9,133 nt of DNA, from positions 1 to 9,133 of the forward strand of contig JAQVZR010000044.1 of the NCBI GenBank assembly GCA_028708105.1. Direction: 5' to 3'. How positions within the stretch are numbered: position 1 is the first letter of the stretch; each line of letters opens with the position of its first letter. The stretch comes from Desulfoplanes sp. GTDB taxonomy: Bacteria > Desulfobacterota > Desulfovibrionia > Desulfovibrionales > Desulfomicrobiaceae. A model generated the notes under the pieces. It did not search any database, was not told the DNA's origin, and saw nothing but the letters and a program-made list of their open reading frames with translations. The position numbers were made by a program, and so were the translations under genes. Of the stretch, positions 1-6,175 are shown piece by piece.

Positions 1-1
1 G

Positions 2-1180
2 GTCCCCGCGCAGTTGATTGAGACCCGCTATGGCAAAAAGTTGTACAGCGAAGCTACCCAGGATTTGATCAATTACCATATCAATACCATCCTCAATGAG
101 ATGGAAGTGACTCCTATCGGACGTCTGGATATGGCTCCCAAGGGCTCTGAAATTCTTGAAAAGGGAAAGCCCTTTGCCTATTCTTTTGCCTTTGAAGTCA
201 TGCCTTCTTTTGATCTTCCCGAGTACAAGGGACTCAAGGTCGAAGAGGAAGAGGTGGTTATCAAGGAAGAAGAAGTGGATCGGGTTATTGAGCGGATGCG
301 TGACAATGCCGCCAAGCTCGTGCGCGTAGACGAAATCCGTACAGCCCAGGATGGGGATGTCGTCATGATCGACTTTGAGGGTTCCAAAGATGGCAAGCCT
401 CTGGAAGGTATCAAAGCTGAAAATTTCGAGCTTCTTCTAGGTGAAGGAAGTGCACTGAAAGCCTTTGAGGATATCGTTAAAAAGCTCAAAGCCGGCGAAA
501 AAGGCAGTGGGACCGTAGTGTTCCCCGCAGATTTCTTGAATAAGGAATTGGCCGGTCAGGAAGTTGAAATGAAGGTGAACCTGCACTCCATCAAGAAAAA
601 GGACCTTCCTGAGGTCAACGATGCCTTTGCCGCTAATATAGGCGGGTACAAGACTGTGCAGGAACTGCGGGATATGATCCACAAGTCCTATGCAACGTCC
701 AGTAAGAATCTGCATAAGAGTGCTGCCCAGAAGAAGCTGCTTGATGAGCTCAAGGATCAGGTAACATTTGACCTGCCGCCTGTACTGGTGGAAGCGCATA
801 TCGACCAGAAGATCCATACTATGCGTGAAAAGATGGAACAGCAGGGCAAAAGCATGGAATCTGTGGGCAAGACCCCCGAAGAATTGCGGGCCCAGTTCCG
901 TGAGGACGCTGAAGATATCGTCAAGGCTGAAATTTTTCTGATGGCTGTGGCCGAAGATGCGGAACTTGAGGTCCAGCCTCAGGAAGTTGATCTCATGCTG
1001 CAGAAGATGGCCATGCAGTCTGGTCAGGATTTCAATGCCCTCAAGGATTACTACGAGCAGAATAATCTCATGGTTCCCCTTCGGGACAGAGCACTTCAGG
1101 ACAAGGCCATGGATCTCATCTATGACCAGGCTGAAGTGACCATTGTTCCTGCGGCCGAGCATAGCTCTGCCGACGTCTAA
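2..1180 (+). CDS. tig: Trigger factor, ribosome-associated chaperone and peptidyl-prolyl isomerase (5' end missing)
   Basis: Trigger factor docks at the ribosome exit tunnel, shields nascent chains and carries an FKBP-like prolyl isomerase domain. The frame is open from base 2 (V-P-A-Q-L-I-E-T-R-Y-G), so the gene begins upstream; about 392 residues are visible. Compared with the roughly 430-residue family, only about the first 40-45 residues are missing, which includes the ribosome-binding signature. Visible order: the rest of the N-terminal domain (including PFAYSFAFEVMP, the typical F-x-Y-x-F/V-E-V-x-P strand), an acidic linker, the PPIase domain starting around DVVMIDFEGSKDG and ending near VFPADF, then the long helical C-terminal chaperone domain from about LPEVNDAFA to the end. 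The stop is TAA at 1178-1180. Its position before clpP, clpX and lon matches the classic proteostasis cluster. The identification is secure; the true start lies outside the window. Confidence 0.96.
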   Translation, partial: VPAQLIETRYGKKLYSEATQDLINYHINTILNEMEVTPIGRLDMAPKGSEILEKGKPFAYSFAFEVMPSFDLPEYKGLKVEEEEVVIKEEEVDRVIERMRDNAAKLVRVDEIRTAQDGDVVMIDFEGSKDGKPLEGIKAENFELLLGEGSALKAFEDIVKKLKAGEKGSGTVVFPADFLNKELAGQEVEMKVNLHSIKKKDLPEVNDAFAANIGGYKTVQELRDMIHKSYATSSKNLHKSAAQKKLLDELKDQVTFDLPPVLVEAHIDQKIHTMREKMEQQGKSMESVGKTPEELRAQFREDAEDIVKAEIFLMAVAEDAELEVQPQEVDLMLQKMAMQSGQDFNALKDYYEQNNLMVPLRDRALQDKAMDLIYDQAEVTIVPAAEHSSADV

Positions 1181-1215
1181 GCATCATCCCTGTAGTTTTC
1201 GTAACGAGCTTGAGA

Positions 1216-1251
1216 CCGGGGGGATGATCACGTCCCTCCGGCTTTTCTTTT
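1216..1251 (+). terminator. Intrinsic terminator after tig
   Basis: The left arm 1216-1226 pairs with the right arm 1231-1241 (ccgggggga against tccctccgg, with one G-T wobble, plus two inner pairs) to give a stem of about 11 bp and a 4-nt loop. It is followed at once by cttttctttt (1242-1251). It lies 36 nt past the tig stop and separates tig transcription from clpPX. No candidate for a competing gene is seen here. Confidence 0.85.
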
Positions 1252-1276
1252 CTGAAGGCCCCTCCTTTTCCTGTCC

Positions 1277-1305
1277 TTGTTCTATTCTAACTTATTGTAT
1301 ATATT
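1277..1305 (+). promoter_or_regulatory. Candidate sigma70-type promoter for clpPX
   Basis: TTGTTC (1277-1282) and TATATT (1300-1305) are separated by 17 nt, the ideal spacing, in a locally AT-rich stretch just after the tig terminator. This would start RNA near 1312 and leave a leader of about 165 nt before the clpP start codon. An 8-bp direct repeat, TTATTGTA at 1292-1299 and 1306-1313, brackets the -10 element and could be an operator. I saw no CIRCE element and no good sigma32 (CTTGAAA / CCCCAT) pair, so heat-shock control is not shown. The call rests on consensus and spacing only. Confidence 0.45.
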
Positions 1306-1318
1306 TTATTGTACTGAG

Positions 1319-1346
1319 CCTGTTCCGGTCCATGATCAAGGACAGG
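1319..1346 (+). other. Bulged hairpin in the clpP leader
   Basis: cctgttcc (1319-1326) can pair with ggacagg (1340-1346), giving 7 pairs with one bulged T and a loop of about 13 nt. It sits just downstream of the predicted transcription start. No U-tract follows, so it is not a terminator. The rest of the leader up to 1478 shows no gene and no recognisable riboswitch. The hairpin is modest and could be chance. Confidence 0.3.
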
Positions 1347-1478
1347 TCGTAGTCATTGTCGGCAGCACGCAATTTCTGTGCTTTCCGTTCCCACTGGATA
1401 CCCGCCCGTTATTGTGAAGACATGTCCACGGGGAAATCCGGGTCCGCCATTTTTAGACCAAATCTCAAGGGGGATAGA

Positions 1479-2087
1479 ATGGTCACGAATACAGTACCTA
1501 TTGTCATTGAAACCTCCGGCCGCGGAGAAAGGGCGTACGATATCTATTCCCGGCTGCTCAGGGACAGAATTATTCTGCTTGGAACGCCCGTTGACGACAA
1601 CGTCGCCAATCTCATCTGCGCCCAGCTCCTTTTTCTGGAATCGGAAAATTCTGAAAAACAGATAAACATGTATATCAATTCCCCTGGCGGCTCCGTGACT
1701 GCGGGCATGGCCATATATGATACCATGCAGTATATTTCTGCACCTGTGGCCACCTTGTGCATGGGGCAGGCCGCGAGTATGGGCGCCGTTCTTTTGGCTG
1801 CCGGAGAAGCAGGTAAACGTTACTCCCTGCCCAATAGCAGAATTTTGATTCATCAGCCCATGGGAGGCTTCCAGGGGCAGGCCACGGACATTGACATCCA
1901 GGCCAAAGAAATTATTCGTTTGAAGTCTAGGCTCAATGAGATCCTTGCACACCATTCTGGCGCGGATATCGCAAAGATCGAACAAGATACGGACAGAGAT
2001 TATTTTATGAGTGCTGCGGAAGCAGCAGAATATGGCATCATTGACGAAGTCCTCACCAGTAGAAGTGAGATGAACACAAAGAAATAG
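1479..2087 (+). CDS. clpP: ATP-dependent Clp protease proteolytic subunit ClpP
   Basis: ClpP forms the double-heptamer serine-protease barrel that cuts proteins fed in by ClpX or ClpA. The chosen ATG gives 202 residues, the normal length, and has a strong Shine-Dalgarno aaggggg (1467-1473) 5 nt upstream. The open frame runs further upstream to about 1356, but that extension has no comparable ribosome site and does not look like ClpP. The sequence begins with the usual ClpP N-terminus ([20 protein letters not shown]). The catalytic triad is intact: Ser100 in GQAASMGA, His125 in ILIHQPMGG and Asp174 in DRDYFM. The oxyanion-strand motif INSPGGSV is at 66-73. The stop is TAG, 9 nt before clpX and in the same reading frame as clpX. 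Co-transcription with clpX is strongly implied. Confidence 0.98.
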   Translation: MVTNTVPIVIETSGRGERAYDIYSRLLRDRIILLGTPVDDNVANLICAQLLFLESENSEKQINMYINSPGGSVTAGMAIYDTMQYISAPVATLCMGQAASMGAVLLAAGEAGKRYSLPNSRILIHQPMGGFQGQATDIDIQAKEIIRLKSRLNEILAHHSGADIAKIEQDTDRDYFMSAAEAAEYGIIDEVLTSRSEMNTKK

Positions 2088-2096
2088 AGGTGGATT

Positions 2097-3341
2097 ATGG
2101 CCAAGAAAACCAAAACTGGAGACTTGACCTGCTCGTTTTGTGGCAAGTCCCAGGGTGATGTGATACGGCTCATTGCCGGTCCTGATGTCTATATATGTAA
2201 CGAGTGCGTTGCTCTGTGTGAAGAAATCATCATGCAGGACAATACGAAAGAGGGAAATTTCGGCTCCGCAGAAATTCCTCGCCCGGACGAAATACACAAG
2301 GCCCTTGATGACTATGTCATCGGTCAGGAAATGGCCAAAAAGGTTCTCTCCGTTGCCGTCTATAATCATTATAAGCGGATCAACTATGCGGGTAGTGGAA
2401 CAGGGGATGTGGAACTGGATAAGAGTAACATCCTGCTGGTTGGCCCCACTGGCAGCGGTAAAACTCTGCTGGCCCAGACATTGGCGAGAATCCTCAATGT
2501 CCCTTTTGCTATTGCCGATGCCACGACGCTGACCGAAGCCGGATATGTCGGGGAGGATGTTGAAAATATTCTGGTGCAGCTCGTACAAAACGCTGATTAC
2601 GATCTCGATGCTGCGTCCAAGGGTATCATCTATGTTGACGAAATCGACAAGATCGCAAGAAAATCCGAGAGCACATCCATAACCCGTGACGTTTCCGGCG
2701 AAGGTGTCCAGCAGGCCCTTTTGAAGATCATTGAGGGCACCGTTGCCAATATTCCTCCTAAAGGCGGGCGTAAGCATCCCCAACAGGAATTCATCCATCT
2801 GGATACCAGCAATATCCTGTTTATTCTTGGCGGAGCTTTTATCAATCTGGAAAATATTATCCAGCAGAGACAGCAGGGCAATGTTATGGGATTCGGTGGT
2901 AAAGGGATTGCGGCCAGAAAAGACCCTTCCGAGTTGCTGAAGGATGTTCATCCCGATGACCTGATCAAGTTTGGGATTATTCCTGAATTTGTTGGACGGA
3001 TTCCCATTATTTCTGCTCTTGAAGAACTCACGGAAGAAGATCTTGTCCGGATTTTGACGGAACCCAAAAATGCATTGGTCAAGCAATACCAAAAGATGCT
3101 TGAAATTGATGGAGTCAAACTCAGTTTTACCCAAAATGCCCTCAAGGCCATTGCTGCCAAATCCATTGTCCGCAAGACAGGGGCCAGAGGACTGCGCAAT
3201 GTTCTTGAATCTATCATGCTCGGGGTCATGTATTCCATTCCTTCCATGAACGGGGCCAAGGAGTGCTTGATCAACAAGGCAGTGGTTAATGACCAGGTCG
3301 AGCCCATTATCCTGTTTGAAAAGCAGGCCCAATCCGCATGA
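2097..3341 (+). CDS. clpX: ATP-dependent unfoldase ClpX (Clp protease ATP-binding subunit)
   Basis: ClpX is the AAA+ hexamer that recognises substrates, unfolds them and threads them into ClpP. Its 414 residues are the usual length. Visible parts: an N-terminal zinc-binding domain with Cys12, Cys15, Cys34 and Cys37 (CSFC...CNEC); Walker A GPTGSGKT at 116-123; pore-1 loop GYVG at 149-152; Walker B IIYVDEID at 177-184; RKH pore loop at 225-227; an arginine-finger region IPEFVGRIP around 295-303; and sensor-2 GARGLR at 362-367. The ClpP-docking loop reads V-M-G-F (263-266), that is MGF where most ClpX have IGF or LGF. The Shine-Dalgarno tagaggtgg (2085-2093) overlaps the clpP stop codon, so translation is probably coupled to clpP. 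The stop is TGA. All catalytic parts are intact. Confidence 0.98.
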   Translation: MAKKTKTGDLTCSFCGKSQGDVIRLIAGPDVYICNECVALCEEIIMQDNTKEGNFGSAEIPRPDEIHKALDDYVIGQEMAKKVLSVAVYNHYKRINYAGSGTGDVELDKSNILLVGPTGSGKTLLAQTLARILNVPFAIADATTLTEAGYVGEDVENILVQLVQNADYDLDAASKGIIYVDEIDKIARKSESTSITRDVSGEGVQQALLKIIEGTVANIPPKGGRKHPQQEFIHLDTSNILFILGGAFINLENIIQQRQQGNVMGFGGKGIAARKDPSELLKDVHPDDLIKFGIIPEFVGRIPIISALEELTEEDLVRILTEPKNALVKQYQKMLEIDGVKLSFTQNALKAIAAKSIVRKTGARGLRNVLESIMLGVMYSIPSMNGAKECLINKAVVNDQVEPIILFEKQAQSA

Positions 3342-3568
3342 TAGTCATTTTTTGCAGTGACGCAGGCCACAGCGAAAAATGCAGTACTAGGTAACGCCCT
3401 GTCTTGCTACAGTGAACACCTGACGAGGTTTGTCGGGGAATCCCAATCGTCTGCACTCCTTTTATTTTTTTGAGGATTGGAGATGCGAGGCGCGAGGCGG
3501 GTGGGTTGTGTCGTTTGAGTGCAACTATCCTTTGAAAATATCCCGGAAAATTACAGGCCGAGAAAATC
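3342..3568. other. clpX-lon intergenic region, no gene seen
   Basis: This 227-nt gap contains the hairpin at 3346-3381. It also has a weaker stem, gacga (3422-3426) with tcgtc (3447-3451) plus inner ttg/caa pairs, followed some 8 nt later by cctttt-a-ttttttt; this could be a poor terminator. A perfect 7-bp tandem repeat, gcgaggc at 3485-3491 and 3492-3498, follows. Near lon, TTGAGT (3515-3520) and an AAATAT-like element (3536-3541) are spaced only 15 nt apart and make an unconvincing promoter. I found no clear sigma32 or CIRCE site. The size of the gap suggests lon has its own promoter, but I cannot place it. Confidence 0.5.
3346..3381 (+). other. Large A/T-rich hairpin just after clpX
   Basis: cattttttgc (3346-3355) pairs over 10 positions with gcgaaaaatg (3372-3381), with one T-G wobble. 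Across an A-A mismatch, gtg (3357-3359) pairs with cac (3368-3370), leaving an 8-nt loop. The stem starts 4 nt after the clpX stop. No T-run follows on the + strand, so it is not a classic terminator; a 3'-end stabiliser, processing site or protein-binding palindrome is possible. Confidence 0.5.
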
Positions 3569-6016
3569 ATGCCGAATTCATACAGTGTTTCGAATCCCGA
3601 AGATGGAATCCTGACGTTGACCGTTCCCCTCATGTCTCTGCGGGAAGTAGTCATGTTCCCCCGATCCATTATACCTCTTTTTGTGGGGCGCAAGACCTCA
3701 ATCATGGCCATTGAAAATGCCCTGGAAGAGCACGGAAAGGAAATTTTTCTTGTCTCCCAACGGGATGCCAATATTGAGACCCCAAAACAGGAAGATCTTT
3801 TCCATGTCGGGACCGTGAGCAAGATTTTGCAAATGCTCAAGCTGCCTGACGGAACGATTAAGGTCCTGTTTGAGGGGTTGTACCGGGCGCAGATTGATCA
3901 GATCGATGACATGGATAAGGCGGTTCCCATGGTCAGAGTCACGTCCATGCCTGAGGTGGATAGCCGTACTCCTGAATCCGAGGCGCTGGTCAGGGCGACC
4001 CAGGATGCTTTGAAAGAGTATGCCAGAATCAATCAGAAACTGGCCAATGAAAGTATTCTGGCCATATCCACGTTGAGTTATCCCGGCCGATTGGCCGATT
4101 CCATCATGCCTCATCTGCGTCTTGATTTTCAGAAAAAGCAGACGGTCCTTGAAGAACTGCATCCCATAGAACGCCTGGAAAAGGTGTACTCGTATCTGCA
4201 GGAAGAGATAGAAGTGTATGGCCTGGAACGGAAGATAAAGTCCCGGGTTAAAAAGCAGATGGAGCGCAATCAGAAAGAATATTATCTCGGAGAACAGCTC
4301 AAGGCCATTCACAAAGAAATGGGCGAGGAGCAGGATCCCCAATCTGAAATGAAGGAGCTGGAAGATCAACTGGCTGCTTTGGACATGCCTGACGAGGCCA
4401 GAGAACGAGGGGCTGAGGAAATCAAAAAGCTGCGGCGTATTCCGCCTTCTTCCGCCGAATATGGGGTCATCCGTAATTATATTGATTGGATTTTATCCCT
4501 GCCCTGGAATGCTCTCCAAGACGAATCCATAGATATCCATGCAGCCCAGAGGATTCTGGATGAAGATCATTACGGCCTGGAAAAACCCAAAGAACGGATC
4601 CTGGAATATCTGGCAGTTCAGTCTCTGGTACAAAAGCTTAAAGGGCCGATTCTTTGCCTGGTAGGACCTCCCGGCGTGGGTAAAACATCCCTTGCCAAGT
4701 CCATTGCGCGGGCCATGGGACGTGAATTTGTCCGGCTGTCATTAGGCGGAGTGCGTGATGAAGCGGAAATCAGGGGGCATCGCAGAACGTATGTGGGAGC
4801 CATGCCCGGCAAAATCATCCAGTCTCTCAAACGGGTTAAATACAACGATCCTGTATTTTGTCTGGATGAGGTGGACAAAATGAGTACGGATTTTCGAGGG
4901 GACCCTTCATCCGCCCTGCTTGAAGTGCTTGATCAGGAGCAAAACAATTCATTTAATGATCATTACCTGGATTTGGATTACGATTTGTCCAGGATTTTTT
5001 TCATTACTACGGCGAACAGTCTGTCGAACATTCCTGGTCCCCTGCAGGATCGGATGGAGATTATCGAAATTCCGGGATATCTGGAAACAGAAAAAATACA
5101 TATTGCCATGGATTTCCTTTTGGCTAAACAGTTTGAGGCCAATGGTCTGGAAAAGGTCGGCGTGACCATGTCCAAAGGTGCGGTGCAGGAAATCATTCAG
5201 CATTATACCCGCGAGGCCGGGGTCAGGAATCTTGAACGCGAGATCGCGTCGGTCTGTCGCAAGATAGCCCGAAAGATTGTGGAGAATACCCCTTTGACCA
5301 AGGCTCCTGCTATTACCAAGTCCAATGTGCATACCTATTTGGGGGTACCCAAGGTCCGTCATGGTGTGCGTGAAGACCAACCCCTCGTGGGTGTGTGCAC
5401 GGGGCTGGCATGGACCCAGGTAGGGGGGGAACTCCTCTTGGTGGAAGTTGCGTTGATGCCAGGATCGGGCAAGATCGAAATCACCGGAAAACTTGGCGAT
5501 GTGATGCAGGAAAGTGCTCGGGCGGCCTTGAGTTATATCCGCTCCCGGGCTGAGGTATTCGGTCTGCGTTCTGATTTTTACAAAGGCATCGACATCCACG
5601 TGCACGTCCCTGAAGGGGCAACGCCCAAGGATGGCCCTTCGGCGGGTATTACTCTGGCCACAAGCCTGATTTCTGCATTGTTGAATATTCCCATCCGCAA
5701 TGACGTTGCCATGACCGGTGAGATTACGCTCCGTGGACGGATATTGCCCATAGGCGGCTTGCGCGACAAGCTGCTGGCCGCGTACCGTGGAGGGATTGAA
5801 ACCGTGCTTATCCCGGCGGACAATGAATCAGACCTCAAAGATGTTCCGGACGCTATTTTGAAGAATCTTGAGATTGTCTGTGTGCAGCATCTTGATGATG
5901 TCTTGTGCAGAGCGTTGGTGGGTACCTCGGAGGAAACGCTTTTTTGCGGTAAAGGGCATCTTATCCCTCTGTCGACAACCCTGTTCCAAGATGATGGTCG
6001 GGTCCAACCTCAATAA
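3569..6016 (+). CDS. lon: ATP-dependent protease Lon (LonA)
   Basis: Lon is a cytoplasmic homohexameric AAA+ serine protease that degrades misfolded and selected regulatory proteins. At 815 residues it has the usual LonA length. Domains in order: N-terminal substrate-binding LAN domain (about 18-210, starting LPLM-like with VPLMSLREVVMFPRSIIPLFVGR); a coiled helical linker rich in K, E and Q (about 215-300, KEYYLGEQLKAIHKEMGE); an AAA+ module with Walker A GPPGVGKT at 366-373 and Walker B VFCLDEVDK at 429-437; and a C-terminal protease domain with the Ser691-Lys734 dyad in KDGPSAG and LRDKLLAA. ATG 3569 is the first possible start in this frame and fits the family N-terminus. Its ribosome site is weak (agg at 3555-3557, gagaa at 3560-3564). 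The stop is TAA. No damage or unusual insertion is seen. Confidence 0.98.
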   Translation: MPNSYSVSNPEDGILTLTVPLMSLREVVMFPRSIIPLFVGRKTSIMAIENALEEHGKEIFLVSQRDANIETPKQEDLFHVGTVSKILQMLKLPDGTIKVLFEGLYRAQIDQIDDMDKAVPMVRVTSMPEVDSRTPESEALVRATQDALKEYARINQKLANESILAISTLSYPGRLADSIMPHLRLDFQKKQTVLEELHPIERLEKVYSYLQEEIEVYGLERKIKSRVKKQMERNQKEYYLGEQLKAIHKEMGEEQDPQSEMKELEDQLAALDMPDEARERGAEEIKKLRRIPPSSAEYGVIRNYIDWILSLPWNALQDESIDIHAAQRILDEDHYGLEKPKERILEYLAVQSLVQKLKGPILCLVGPPGVGKTSLAKSIARAMGREFVRLSLGGVRDEAEIRGHRRTYVGAMPGKIIQSLKRVKYNDPVFCLDEVDKMSTDFRGDPSSALLEVLDQEQNNSFNDHYLDLDYDLSRIFFITTANSLSNIPGPLQDRMEIIEIPGYLETEKIHIAMDFLLAKQFEANGLEKVGVTMSKGAVQEIIQHYTREAGVRNLEREIASVCRKIARKIVENTPLTKAPAITKSNVHTYLGVPKVRHGVREDQPLVGVCTGLAWTQVGGELLLVEVALMPGSGKIEITGKLGDVMQESARAALSYIRSRAEVFGLRSDFYKGIDIHVHVPEGATPKDGPSAGITLATSLISALLNIPIRNDVAMTGEITLRGRILPIGGLRDKLLAAYRGGIETVLIPADNESDLKDVPDAILKNLEIVCVQHLDDVLCRALVGTSEETLFCGKGHLIPLSTTLFQDDGRVQPQ

Positions 6017-6031
6017 GGTCCAGGGCTCCTG

Positions 6032-6056
6032 TTGTTGCGTCGAATCTTGTTATATG
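6032..6056 (+). promoter_or_regulatory. Weak candidate promoter between lon and murJ
   Basis: A TG-t-TATATg string (6048-6056) resembles an extended -10 element. Upstream TTGTTG (6032-6037) is too close (13 nt) to be a normal -35; ctgttg at 6029-6034 gives 16 nt but matches poorly. If used, RNA would start near 6063, just before the three-hairpin leader. This is suggestive only. Confidence 0.25.
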
Positions 6057-6068
6057 TGCATTGATTAC

Positions 6069-6095
6069 CCGGGCGTTTGTGCTGCAAGCGCCCGG
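6069..6095 (+). other. GC-rich 11-bp hairpin in the lon-murJ gap
   Basis: ccgggcgtttg (6069-6079) pairs fully with caagcgcccgg (6085-6095), with one T-G wobble and a 5-nt loop. It is followed after 4 nt by the terminator hairpin. Part of its right arm, ccggt (6092-6096), can pair instead with accgg (6101-6105), the left arm of the terminator, so the two folds compete. The stem is clear; its role is not. Confidence 0.65.
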
Positions 6096-6099
6096 TATC

Positions 6100-6123
6100 A
6101 ACCGGCGTCATGTCGGTTTTTTT
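6100..6123 (+). terminator. Intrinsic terminator between lon and murJ
   Basis: aaccggc (6100-6106) pairs with gtcggtt (6112-6118) over 7 positions including one G-T wobble, with a 5-nt loop, and runs directly into a T-tract (6117-6123, 7 Ts). This is a typical rho-independent terminator for lon. Because it lies upstream of murJ and overlaps a competing hairpin, it could instead be an attenuator of murJ; the sequence alone does not decide. Confidence 0.75.
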
Positions 6124-6125
6124 AT

Positions 6126-6149
6126 GGTGTGGGAAAATAGTCCCAGACC
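6126..6149 (+). other. Third hairpin, just before the murJ start
   Basis: ggtgtggga (6126-6134) pairs with tcccagacc (6141-6149) in 8 of 9 positions (one G-G mismatch), with a 6-nt loop. It lies between the terminator and the murJ start region. It may present or mask the nearby gagg/ggga ribosome-binding candidates, but no alternative pairing with those bases was seen. Confidence 0.5.
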
Positions 6150-6175
6150 TTGAGGATATGGGATTTTGCACCTCT

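Noticed and set aside
437..1162. - strand reading frame opposite tig
   Set aside because: It is the codon-register shadow of tig, with no ribosome site or domain. The same holds for the - strand frames opposite lon at 3698-4369 and 4949-5605.
1143..1352. Small + strand frame of 69 codons after tig
   Set aside because: It starts inside tig in another frame, runs through the terminator stem and T-run and through the clpP promoter region, and has no good start site.
1356..1478. N-terminal extension of ClpP by 41 residues
   Set aside because: The frame is open but the extension has no ClpP likeness, while the ATG at 1479 has a strong ribosome site and gives the normal length.
1353..3332. Long - strand reading frame opposite clpP and clpX as a gene
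   Set aside because: It lies in exact codon register with two certain genes, has no recognisable domain or family likeness, and is explained by avoidance of TTA, CTA and TCA codons.
3452..3523. tgcactc / gagtgca inverted repeat upstream of lon as a CIRCE-like HrcA operator
   Set aside because: The arms are 58 nt apart instead of 9 and only 7 bp long; a match of this kind is expected by chance in a region of this size.
3430..3714. 94-codon + strand frame covering the clpX-lon gap
   Set aside because: It needs a TTG start with almost no spacing from the nearest purine-rich site and overlaps the secure N-terminus of lon by about 145 nt.
6077..6175. N-terminal extension of MurJ from TTG 6077
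   Set aside because: It would begin inside the first hairpin and translate the terminator and its T-run; the family N-terminus fits ATG 6176.
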